64,000 bases of DNA from an uncultured Ruminiclostridium sp. Lineage in GTDB: Bacteria; Bacillota; Clostridia; Oscillospirales; Ruminococcaceae. The stretch's first letter is position 1, and every line of letters starts with the position of its first letter. Shown here piece by piece: positions 1 through 7,249 of this stretch. Under the pieces are notes generated by a model. That model was not told the DNA's origin. It did no database searches and saw nothing but the letters and a program-made list of their open reading frames with translations. The DNA lies in contig CAKSFR010000006.1 of NCBI GenBank assembly GCA_934454635.1, positions 78,027-142,026 of the forward strand, read 5' to 3'. A program made the translations under genes and the position numbers.

Positions 1-1
1 A

Positions 2-691
2 ACGTCAAAAGTGACGGTTACGACAACGCAGCTTGCCGAAAAGATAAACCGAGTGACCGAAGAAAATGAAACGAAAAAGTTTCAGGCACGTTGGCTTCTC
101 GACTGGCTCACCGCGCAGAGCTTGCTTGAACTGCGCGACGGCAGACGATACACGACCGAGGCGGGAAAGCTCCTCGGAATAACGGTCGAGCCGTACACGA
201 ACCCTGTTACGCAGGCAGTCGTATACTCCGTCCGCTTTACCACGGAGGCGCAGCAGTTTGTGTTTGACAACCTCGCCGAGATCGTCGGCAGCCGCGCGCA
301 AAATTCCTCCTCAAAATCGCCGCGCAAGCCCGCGTTTTATATCACCGAGCTTCAGAAAGGGCAGCTTTCGCCGCTTCCGCAGAGCTGTTCGGTTTCGCAG
401 CTTGCCGCGGAGATAAACCGCGTGACCGAAGAGAATGAAACGCTTAAATTCAAGCCTGCGTGGATAAACAGTTGGCTTCTTCAAATCGGAATGCTTGAAA
501 ATCGCGATGGTGATAAAATCGCGTCGCTGTCGGGAAACGCCCTCGGCATTTCCTCGTCGGAACGCACAAACGAACGCGGCACATACATTGCCAACAGCTA
601 CACTCCCGAGGCGCAGAGCTTCATTCTCGACAATCTCGACGCGGTGCTTGCCTGCGCAGCGGAGCAGGAGGAGCAGGCGGCTCGGAAGTAG
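2..691 (+). CDS. Tandem-repeat protein of unknown function (5' end outside window)
   Basis: The reading frame is open from the left edge, so the gene probably starts upstream; an in-frame GTG at 11 is the only internal start near the edge. The visible 230 residues are two copies of a domain of about 90 residues. Each begins with QLAxxINRVTEENE, continues with a conserved W-rich helix pair, and ends with TPEAQxFxxDNLxxxx; the copies start near residues 6 and 128 (counting from 11). A short Ser/Lys/Pro linker separates them and the C-terminus is Glu/Gln-rich. The size and the helix-helix-wing look recall winged-helix modules, but I do not recognise the family. It may be the C-terminal part of a larger protein. 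Confidence 0.75.
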   Translation, partial: TSKVTVTTTQLAEKINRVTEENETKKFQARWLLDWLTAQSLLELRDGRRYTTEAGKLLGITVEPYTNPVTQAVVYSVRFTTEAQQFVFDNLAEIVGSRAQNSSSKSPRKPAFYITELQKGQLSPLPQSCSVSQLAAEINRVTEENETLKFKPAWINSWLLQIGMLENRDGDKIASLSGNALGISSSERTNERGTYIANSYTPEAQSFILDNLDAVLACAAEQEEQAARK

Positions 692-886
692 GGCGGCGAG
701 CGGGCGATTTGCGGAGCAAATCGCGCGAGCCGCAGGTTTGCGGGAGCAGGGCTGCGGGAACGCGGCGTTTCGGCGGAGCGGGAGAGGGAAGCGGAGAATG
801 AGAAAGCCGCGGCGGCAGCCGATGGGGGGCGAGCAGATTTGCGGAGCAAATCGCGCGAGGCCCTCAGGAGGCTGCCGCATTGATAT
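692..886. repeat. GC-rich modular hairpin repeat, copy 1
   Basis: Follows the stop codon of the preceding gene. It contains two hairpins with the same arm (gatttgc, loop gga, gcaaatc) near 713-731 and 836-853. Their connecting sequence (about 765-886) is clearly related to 55908-56036: both have a cggcgttt-ggcggag block, an 'agaaagccgc' block, the gcaaatc hairpin and a 'caggagg...gc(a)atg' end. The flanking palindrome arms 812-820 (gcggcagcc) and 875-883 (ggctgccgc) pair perfectly. No plausible protein is encoded. Confidence 0.7.
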
Positions 887-1004
887 AGAGCATGGGAAAG
901 GACGCGAAAATGAACGATTTAATTGGCAGTCTTGTTTTTAATGTGATTTTATTAACAACTATACTTGGCGAGTTTGTACTTCCTTGGATTTTGAAGCGTT
1001 TTTA

Positions 1005-1194
1005 TACTATTTTTCAATCTTCCTATAGACAACGTCTATAGGAAGATTCGCCGCTTCTGCGAAGCGGCGTGGCGGCGTAGCCGCCGAAAAAGCCGTACAA
1101 TACTAATTCCGTCAAAGCCGTCGGCTTTGACATACCGCTTTTTAAGCGGTAATCAATATATAGACATTGTCTATATATTGATTAGGAATTAGTA
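1005..1194. mobile_element. 190-bp composite hairpin/cloverleaf element (family 2), intact copy
   Basis: Flanked by TTA duplications at 1002-1004 and 1195-1197 inside a DUF998 gene. The ends read TACTATTTTTC (left) and, on the opposite strand, TACTAATTCC (right). The left half holds three consecutive hairpins: 1018-1046 (13-bp stem), 1050-1068 (8 bp) and 1071-1085 (6 bp, gta loop). The right half is a cloverleaf: a 12-bp outer stem 1099-1110/1185-1196 encloses hairpins 1111-1131 (9 bp), 1133-1151 (8 bp) and 1152-1182 (14 bp). All six loops are 3 nt. It encodes no protein, so any movement needs a transposase from elsewhere. A decayed relative lies at 49203-49295. Confidence 0.85.
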
Positions 1195-1440
1195 TTACAA
1201 AGGCTACAACAGCAAAACAATGGTTATGAGCGTTTTGGGGAGTCCCGAAAGCCCTGTGAGAATAATTTACAATATTTGGCTCGTGTGGTTAGGCGCTTTT
1301 TTACTGTTTACTTCAATTTTGCTTTTTGAGGTCATTAACGCTGTTTCAAGTATACCGGCTGTACTAACTTTAATTTCAATTTCCGCTTTTGCAATAGGCG
1401 CAGGGATACTGTCGGGATTGTTTAGTGTAAATGAGTCTAA

Positions 1441-1540
1441 TACTAATCACCAATAAAACTATAGACAAAAAATCTTCGTATAACCCCTATATGCAAGATT
1501 ATACTCGATTTTTTGTATAGTTTTTAATCGGTGCTAAGTA
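1441..1540. mobile_element. 100-bp MITE-like element (family 1), copy A
   Basis: Terminal inverted repeats TACTAATCACCAATAAAA and, on the other strand, TACTTAGCACCGATTAAAAA are flanked by TAA at 1438-1440 and 1541-1543. The repeats remain roughly complementary for more than 30 bp into an A/T-rich centre. The insertion breaks the DUF998 gene and supplies a stop codon to its middle fragment. No coding capacity. Confidence 0.9.
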
Positions 1541-1865
1541 TAAAGAAAAAGTTACTGCGGCTTCAAAAATTCATGGCGCAGGTTCCGCGCTGGGTTTTAT
1601 GGCGTTATTATTTTTCCCGTTGTTATGGGGAATTTTCTCGTTCAGGTGCGGCGACGTTATACAGGGCGCGGTTTGTACGACCGCATTCGTGTTAGCTGTT
1701 TTATTTTTTGTATTTTTCATTATGGGTGACAAAGAAAGGTTCAAAGAAACAGTTTTCTCATACGCAGGTTTATGGGAAAGACTAAGCTTATTCTTTATGT
1801 ACGTTCCGTTTCTGTATATAGCAATACATAATTTGCTTATGTTCTGAATTATCAGCAAATGAAAA

Positions 1866-1897
1866 AATAACCCGAGAAAAGCCCTCGGGTTATTTTT
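1866..1897. terminator. Bidirectional rho-independent terminator
   Basis: An 11-bp stem (1866-1876 with 1884-1894; core aacccgag/ctcgggtt) has A-rich and T-rich flanks on either side. It sits between the convergent DUF998 remnant and the lipoprotein gene. Confidence 0.85.
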
Positions 1898-1912
1898 ATG
1901 ACGGTTTCGCTA

Positions 1913-2458
1913 TTATATTGAAAAATCAAATTCGGTTTCTTCCGTCTGCTCCGAAACCGGCAATTCCTTGAAATCCGACAGCGATACCGAAATATTTCGC
2001 CCGCTGAGCTTAAGTTCGGCGGGATTTCCAGCTTCGTCCAGAGTAAGCGTGTAAAGCGAATGTTCGGATTCGCCCGTTACCGTTAAAATCCCACCGCTTT
2101 CCGTGCAGTTTCCCTGAGCGGCGGAGTCCATCGCGTCGGCGATAAGGCACGCGGCGGAAACAGTGCTCTCCGAGCAGTCAGCCTCGCCCTCAAGACCGTA
2201 CATAGACAGCTTTGTTTCACCGTCTTTCAGCGACACTATAAGTCCCTCAAGCGCATACGGCTCGGTAACGCATAGTTCCCAGCTGTCTGCACCGAAACGC
2301 CGAAGCTGCGCCTTACAGCTTTCTCCGTCAAAAGAAATATCCGCCTGCGCCGAGAACGATTTGTCCAGCTTCGGCGCGGGCGCTCCGGGAACTGCCGCCG
2401 AACAGCCCGCGCACGTCAGACCGAGAAATAAAAAAGAACAGATAAATATTTTTTTCAT
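1913..2458 (-). CDS. Putative lipoprotein, unknown function
   Basis: 181 aa. The start MKKIFICSFLFLGLTCAGC is a signal peptide ending in a lipoprotein cysteine (C19), so the mature protein is probably anchored to the outer face of the membrane. The rest is acidic and rich in beta-prone alternating segments, without recognisable motifs. The style resembles uncharacterised small lipoproteins of Ruminococcaceae. It follows the NAD(P)HX repair gene on the same strand after a 215-bp gap holding an inverted-repeat element, so it probably has its own transcript. Confidence 0.75.
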   Translation of the reverse strand: MKKIFICSFLFLGLTCAGCSAAVPGAPAPKLDKSFSAQADISFDGESCKAQLRRFGADSWELCVTEPYALEGLIVSLKDGETKLSMYGLEGEADCSESTVSAACLIADAMDSAAQGNCTESGGILTVTGESEHSLYTLTLDEAGNPAELKLSGRNISVSLSDFKELPVSEQTEETEFDFSI

Positions 2459-2497
2459 AGCTTTTCCCTTTCGCAGATGAAAATGTACAAAAGGTCG

Positions 2498-2646
2498 CCT
2501 CTAAAAACCTCGTTTGAGTGAAAATGTGTATAGCACACCTCCTGCTTCGTCAAACCTCCTCGTAAGGCATACAGCCTTATTTCGTCGGCTTTCCTCGCAT
2601 TCGGCGCACTCTACCCATTTTCCCTTTTCAAACCGGTTTTTAGAGG
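2498..2646. repeat. 149-bp element bounded by 12-bp perfect inverted repeats
   Basis: cctctaaaaacc at 2498-2509 is the exact complement of ggtttttagagg at 2635-2646. Similarity continues inward: gtttgag-tgaaaatg-tgta on the left against tac-ccatttt-ctttt-caaac on the right gives imperfect terminal repeats of about 33 bp. No duplication is obvious at the edges. A shorter sequence of the same type (actccaaaaac...gtttttagagt) occurs at 39362-39396. It is either a third small mobile element or a structured RNA/terminator of the repair gene upstream. Confidence 0.55.
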
Positions 2647-2673
2647 TTCCCAAAAGCAAAAAGGGAATACGCT

Positions 2674-4197
2674 TTACATATTCTCTGCAAGCTGTGCGAT
2701 AAGATCTCGCGGCAGAATACCGTAAAGCGGCTTGCTTTTTCCGAGCTTATCCGCGGCAAGTCCGTGCAGGTAAACGCCCAGAACCGCACCGTAGAACAGA
2801 TCGACGCCCTGCGCAATAAGCGACGCGATGATTCCTGTGAGAACATCGCCGCTTCCGCCTTTGGCAAGTCCTGCGTTTCCGGTCGTGTTGACAAACGCCT
2901 CGCCCGTAGGAGCTGCAATCACCGTGTTTACGCCTTTAAGCACAGTAACAGCGCCGAACTCTGCGGCGAAAGCTTTTGCTGCGGAAATTCGGTCGGACTG
3001 TATCTGTGCAACCGTTTTTCCCGTCATTCTTGCAAATTCCGCCGGGTGCGGCGTTACGATAACGCCCTTTTTGCTTTCTTTCAATACATTTATATTCGGC
3101 GAGATCGCATTTAGTCCATCTGCGTCCACAATTACGGGACAATCTGCGTTTTTTATGACAAATTCTGTCGCGTCGGCGGTTTCTACGCTGTTTCCAAGTC
3201 CGCAGCCTATCGAAATCGCCGAAAATTTTCCGTCTGTAAGAAAACGCTTCAGTTCGGCGGTTCCGTTTGAATTGAGAAAGCCGTCGTCGCCGCAGTCGAG
3301 TGGAAGATACGTCGTTTCGGGTACAGCCGAAGCGATAGCGTTCACCACGCGCGCGGGCGTGGCGAGCGTGCAAAGCCCCACTCCCATATGGAGCGCCGCG
3401 TCGGTCGAGAGCAGAGCCGCTCCCGTGTACCGCGCGCTCCCCGCAATGTTCAGCAGGCTTCCGTAGCTGCCCTTATGTGAAACCGTTTTTCGCTCGGGGA
3501 TAAATTCGCGTATCATTTCGTCGGTCAATACCGCTTCGCAGCCGTCGTAGCAGCTTTGCGGTATGCCGATGTCGGCAAGGAGAAGCACGCCGCAGTGTTC
3601 AAAGCACGGGTGAGAATAAAGCCCCTTTTTTACAGCGCCGAGGGTTATCGTAAAATCGGGACGGAATGCGTTTTCGGCGATTTCGCCCGTGTCGCTGTTG
3701 CAGCCGCTCGGAACGTCAATGGAAATTTTCATCGCGCCGCATTCTTCGTTTATAAAGCGGAACAGGTCGGAAAGGCTCTCGTCAAGCTGACCGTGGAAGC
3801 CCGTGCCGAAAACGCAGTCGATTACCATTTCACTGTTTTCAAGAACGCGCTTTACGTTCTCCTTCTGATGTGTGTAAAGGCTCACGTTAAGCCCCGTTTC
3901 GTATATTGAATAGCAGAGCCTTGCGCACTCGGACTTCGGCAGGTCGGAAACGAATATAAGCACGGCGTTTGCGCCCGCTTCAAGCAGCAGGTCGGTTATA
4001 ACAATGCCGTCGCCGCCGTTATTTCCGCGTCCCGAAAGTACGACGACGTTTTTGTCCTTAACGCCGTCGGTAAGCTGGGTTATGCGGTTAAAGCACGCCT
4101 GCCCCGCGTTTTTCATAAGCTGAAGATACGGGATACCGCTTTCGTCTGCGTTCTTTTCCGCCCGCTTCATCTGTTCATTTGTTACGGCAAGCCGCAT
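2674..4197 (-). CDS. nnr: Bifunctional NAD(P)H-hydrate repair enzyme (epimerase + ADP-dependent dehydratase)
   Basis: 507 aa, the usual size of the bacterial fusion. Residues 1-215 form the YjeF-N epimerase domain (VVLSGRGNNGGDGIV, DCVFGTGFHG, SIDVPSGCNSDTGE). Residues 225-507 form the ribokinase-like dehydratase domain (HKGSYGSLLNIAGSARYTGA, VDADGLNAI, TPHPAEFARMTG, GNAGLAKGGSGDVLTGIIA). It repairs hydrated, inactive NADH and NADPH in the cytoplasm. The ATG at 4197 is preceded by AAGGAGG. It lies 16 bp downstream of the ADP-ribosylglycohydrolase gene, so two genes acting on NAD-derived chemistry are probably co-transcribed. Confidence 0.95.
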   Translation of the reverse strand: MRLAVTNEQMKRAEKNADESGIPYLQLMKNAGQACFNRITQLTDGVKDKNVVVLSGRGNNGGDGIVITDLLLEAGANAVLIFVSDLPKSECARLCYSIYETGLNVSLYTHQKENVKRVLENSEMVIDCVFGTGFHGQLDESLSDLFRFINEECGAMKISIDVPSGCNSDTGEIAENAFRPDFTITLGAVKKGLYSHPCFEHCGVLLLADIGIPQSCYDGCEAVLTDEMIREFIPERKTVSHKGSYGSLLNIAGSARYTGAALLSTDAALHMGVGLCTLATPARVVNAIASAVPETTYLPLDCGDDGFLNSNGTAELKRFLTDGKFSAISIGCGLGNSVETADATEFVIKNADCPVIVDADGLNAISPNINVLKESKKGVIVTPHPAEFARMTGKTVAQIQSDRISAAKAFAAEFGAVTVLKGVNTVIAAPTGEAFVNTTGNAGLAKGGSGDVLTGIIASLIAQGVDLFYGAVLGVYLHGLAADKLGKSKPLYGILPRDLIAQLAENM

Positions 4198-4213
4198 TGC
4201 GCCACCTCCTTGC

Positions 4214-5308
4214 TTAATCTTTATATGCTTTTATTTCTGCGCATTTCACATACTTGTTAGCTCTGTCCGGACACATACGACCGTCTTGGTACAAGTCATC
4301 GGCAATTTCGAGGATAACATCGGCGATTTCAAGTTTTTCCTTGAATTTTGCGGGGATTTTTTCATAGCCCAGATATGTTCCGACAATATTTCCCGCGACT
4401 GCGCCCGTCGAATCGCTGTCGCCCTCGTGGTTCACTGCCGCAGTAATGCATTTTTCAAAATCCCCGCTGTATTTTACGGCGCAGTAGACCGCTATTGCAA
4501 GCATTTCCTCCGCGACCCAGCCCTCGCCGAGCGAATGAATTGCGGCAATATCATCGGTTTCGCTTTCCGCAAGCTTCAGCGCGCGCGTCATAATTTCGGT
4601 AAATTCCCCGATATGCTCAGAATCTGCAAACATTTTTTTCATTGCGGCAATCGAGTCGGCGGCGGCTTCCTTTATGCTCATTCTCTCATTTTTCGTGAGC
4701 AGAGAAATGATATGCACCAGCGCGGCGGCGGGGATATATCCAAGCTCATGCCCGTGCGTAAGAGCAGCGGACTGCGCGCCGATAAGGTCGATTTCATCCT
4801 GCGGCAGTCCTTGCTTTGCAAGGTACAGTCCAATAGGCGCAGCGCGCATTACTCCTCCGCAGCCCTTACTGTGATTTATCGGCTTTTCAAGGCTTCCGTT
4901 GCAGCCCTTTTTAATGGAGGTAATGCAGGTGTTGCCCGGAGCGCGTCTGCTGTGCAGCTCCGGAATACACATAAGCCATGTTACGCATTCGTGTTTTTTC
5001 GCGGAAGGTTCCTGCGTTTCAAGCCACTCTTCATAGCATTTTGCTATATAAACGGAATAGCCGCCGAAAATTCCGCGCTCTCTTGCGCGGGTCGAGCCGA
5101 GCAGCAGTCCCGCAGCGGTGAAAAGCGACATCTGCGTATCGTCAGAAATCAGAGCCTTGTCATTTACGAAGCTATACGAGGTTATCCCATTTTCACCATG
5201 CTTTGAGAAAATCTGCTGTTCGGGCATAAATTCAACCGCATAGCCCAGTGCGTCTCCTGCCGCACCGCCTATCATACAGCCGCGGAATTTATCGTTCAGC
5301 TTATCCAT
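4214..5308 (-). CDS. ADP-ribosylglycohydrolase family protein
   Basis: 364 aa from the ATG at 5308, which overlaps the galE stop by 8 bp; an upstream ATG at 5320 is also possible. Family signatures are GGAAGDALGYAVEF near the N-terminus, SDDTQMSLFTA (acidic metal ligands), the mid-region GCGGVMRAAPIGL, and GDSDSTGAVAGNIVGTYLG near the C-terminus (second metal site). These are the binuclear Mg-binding motifs of the ARH/DraG fold. It probably removes ADP-ribose from a protein or small molecule; the substrate cannot be deduced. It is translationally coupled to galE. Confidence 0.9.
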   Translation of the reverse strand: MDKLNDKFRGCMIGGAAGDALGYAVEFMPEQQIFSKHGENGITSYSFVNDKALISDDTQMSLFTAAGLLLGSTRARERGIFGGYSVYIAKCYEEWLETQEPSAKKHECVTWLMCIPELHSRRAPGNTCITSIKKGCNGSLEKPINHSKGCGGVMRAAPIGLYLAKQGLPQDEIDLIGAQSAALTHGHELGYIPAAALVHIISLLTKNERMSIKEAAADSIAAMKKMFADSEHIGEFTEIMTRALKLAESETDDIAAIHSLGEGWVAEEMLAIAVYCAVKYSGDFEKCITAAVNHEGDSDSTGAVAGNIVGTYLGYEKIPAKFKEKLEIADVILEIADDLYQDGRMCPDRANKYVKCAEIKAYKD

Positions 5309-6299
5309 TGTTTTTCGCATAATTCCATGCGTCGCGGCACATCTGCTCAAGTCCGCGCTCAGCCTTCCAGCCAAGCTCTTTTTCAGCCTTTTCGGGAACG
5401 CAGTAGCACTCCGCCGCGTCGCCCGCTCTGCGCTCCGCAATGTCGAACGGGATCGTCAGACCGTTTACGCGCTCGAAAGTGCGGATGATTTCAAGGACGG
5501 AATAGCCGTTGCCCGTGCCGAGGTTATAAGGGATAGCGCCTTTCTTTTCGCGCACGCTCTTGACTGCCGCGAGGTGTCCTTTCGCGAGGTCTACGACGTG
5601 GATATAGTCGCGCACGCAGGTTCCGTCGGGCGTGGGATAGTCGTTTCCGAACACTTTCAGGCGTTCCTGCTTGCCGCGCGCAACGTTAAGTATTATCGGC
5701 ATGAGATTGTTCGGGATACCGTTCGGGTCCTCGCCTATCTTACCGCTTTCATGCGCACCGATAGGGTTGAAATATCGCAGCAGGGCAATGCTCCACTCGT
5801 CGTCCGCAGCGCATATGTCGCGGCTCATGTCCTCGATCATCAGCTTCGTTCTGCCGTAGGGATTGATAGCGGAGAGGGGGAAGTCCTCGCGAACGGGAAC
5901 CGTTTCGGGGATTCCGTAAACTGTCGCCGACGAACTGAAAATAAGCTTCTTGCAGCCGTGCTTTTTCATAGTATTGAGCAGGACGAATGTTCCGCCGAGG
6001 TTGTTCGTGAAGTACATCAGCGGTTTTTTTACGCTCTCGCCGACCGCCTTATAGCCCGCGAAGTGAATGACCGCTTCAATGTTGTTTTCAGAGAAAATGC
6101 GCTCCATGTCTGCTTCGCTGCACATATCCGCTTCATAGAACGGGAAATCGCGCCCGCTTATCTCTTTTATAAGCTCCACGGCGTGCGGTTTCGAGTTGTA
6201 AAAGTTGTCCATTACCACAATGTCCTCGCCCGCGCCGAGCAGCTCAATGCAGGTATGCGAGCCGATATAGCCCGCTCCTCCGGTTACTAAAATTGCCAT
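5301..6299 (-). CDS. galE: UDP-glucose 4-epimerase
   Basis: 332 aa, full length. The N-terminal Rossmann motif GGAGYIGSH, the HFAGYKAVGESV segment, the SSSATVYG catalytic Ser/Thr and the YGRTK catalytic Tyr-Lys pair are all present, as is the C-terminal substrate domain (YNLGTGNGYSVLE, ERRAGDAAECY). It interconverts UDP-glucose and UDP-galactose for galactose use and surface polysaccharides. Confidence 0.97.
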   Translation of the reverse strand: MAILVTGGAGYIGSHTCIELLGAGEDIVVMDNFYNSKPHAVELIKEISGRDFPFYEADMCSEADMERIFSENNIEAVIHFAGYKAVGESVKKPLMYFTNNLGGTFVLLNTMKKHGCKKLIFSSSATVYGIPETVPVREDFPLSAINPYGRTKLMIEDMSRDICAADDEWSIALLRYFNPIGAHESGKIGEDPNGIPNNLMPIILNVARGKQERLKVFGNDYPTPDGTCVRDYIHVVDLAKGHLAAVKSVREKKGAIPYNLGTGNGYSVLEIIRTFERVNGLTIPFDIAERRAGDAAECYCVPEKAEKELGWKAERGLEQMCRDAWNYAKNNG

Positions 6300-6368
6300 A
6301 ATTATTCCGCCTTTCTTACACTTATATGTTGTTTTTTACACTTTTTTGTTTTTAAACGCTGTACAAAA

Positions 6369-6701
6369 TTATTCCCAGTCCTTCCAGACCTCGGGGCAAT
6401 ACCCGACGGTCGCCTTTGCGCCGTTTCTGACGATAGGCGTTCTGAACAAAGCGGGGCATTCCGCGAGTTTTTCGCGTTTCCCGGCGTCGAGCAGGTATTT
6501 GTACTCAAAATATTCCTTGCTTTTTTCGTCAACCAGCGCGTCAAGCCCGCCGACCGCCTTTTCAACGCTTTCAAGCTCGCGGCGGCTCAGCCCTTTTTCG
6601 AGAATGTCAACGCGCTGAACGGGAATGCGGCGCTCCTTGAAATAGCGCTCCGCTTTTTTAGTGTCGAAGCACTTGCCTTTGCCGAAGATCTGTATGTTCA
6701 C
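6369..6701 (-). CDS. ArsC/Spx-family thioredoxin-fold protein
   Basis: 110 aa, the usual length for the ArsC/YffB/Spx family. It begins MNIQIFGKGKCFDTKKAERYFKER with a single cysteine (C11) where the family has its redox Cys. The later FRTPIVRNG segment matches the cis-Pro region (RTPVV). There is no CXXC pair, so it is not a classical glutaredoxin, and arsenate reduction is unproven. It overlaps the upstream gene by 4 bp. Confidence 0.85.
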   Translation of the reverse strand: MNIQIFGKGKCFDTKKAERYFKERRIPVQRVDILEKGLSRRELESVEKAVGGLDALVDEKSKEYFEYKYLLDAGKREKLAECPALFRTPIVRNGAKATVGYCPEVWKDWE

Positions 6702-7249
6702 GCGTTTTCACCGTCCTTTTCGGGGACTTCCTCATCGGTTTCCGGTTCGGATTCATTCAGCAGGCGGTTCATTTCAAGCCTGATATCCTTAACGCGCTTA
6801 TCGGTAAATCTCACCATTGAAATGCAGAGATATGCGCGGACGATCGACGCGGTAAACGATATCATCAGCGCGTTGGAAAGGCTGAAATCCGCCGTAAACA
6901 GCAGGCAGTACGAAATTATCAGAAAGTCGATAAGAAGCGTGGCGATAACGCCCCAGAACGTTGCCCAAACGCCGCGCGGCTTACAGAAAAAGCCCTTTGC
7001 GCCCGCGCGCTCCAGCCCTTTTTCAATGTAAAAGCGCAGGCAGGTGTCGCACATATCCTTTTTATATGAATGGTAATAATTCAGCGTATATTCGCCGTCT
7101 TTTTCCGAAAGCAGGAACAGCGGCGCGCCCTTTAGCTTATACAGACTGAGTTCCTTTTGCTTTTCTATCGCCGAATCCAGCCTTTTTTTCAGCTCGTCGG
7201 CGGAAAAAGCGCTTTCCTGCTCATACGGGATACGGATAAATTTTTTCAT
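6698..7249 (-). CDS. Hypothetical membrane protein
   Basis: 183 aa. A cytoplasmic-looking charged N-terminal region contains CDTC (near residue 66) and YxxGLERAGAKGFF. Two hydrophobic segments follow around residues 94-116 and 122-143, then an acidic Glu-rich C-terminus. I do not recognise the family. It is coupled by 4-bp overlaps to both the amidohydrolase upstream and the ArsC-like gene downstream, so its expression is tied to them. Confidence 0.8.
   Translation of the reverse strand: MKKFIRIPYEQESAFSADELKKRLDSAIEKQKELSLYKLKGAPLFLLSEKDGEYTLNYYHSYKKDMCDTCLRFYIEKGLERAGAKGFFCKPRGVWATFWGVIATLLIDFLIISYCLLFTADFSLSNALMISFTASIVRAYLCISMVRFTDKRVKDIRLEMNRLLNESEPETDEEVPEKDGENA

Larger units (their letters stand above)
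910..1847 (+). pseudogene. DUF998-type membrane protein gene interrupted by two small mobile elements
   Basis: Three in-frame pieces (910-1004, 1198-1440, 1544-1847) are separated by a 190-bp element (1005-1194) and a 100-bp element (1441-1540). Removing each element plus one copy of its 3-bp target duplication (193 and 103 bp) joins the pieces into one frame of about 213 codons. The joins read KRFY-KGYNSK and VNES-KEKVTA. The restored protein has about six hydrophobic segments, a GSP..P..YNxWL segment and KIHGAGSALGFMALLFFPLL, which fit the DUF998 membrane family (about 200 aa). As it stands, the first piece stops at 1041 inside the first element (43 codons) and the second ends in five residues encoded by the second element. 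Function unknown; almost certainly inactive. Confidence 0.85.

Noticed and set aside
495..941. 148-codon plus-strand frame overlapping the first gene
   Set aside because: Out of frame with the duplicated domain protein and Arg-rich through GC-rich repeat DNA.
1441..1540. MITE copies read as transcription terminators
   Set aside because: Arms are long and imperfect with an A/T-rich centre, and copies sit inside genes with target duplications; a terminator role would be incidental.
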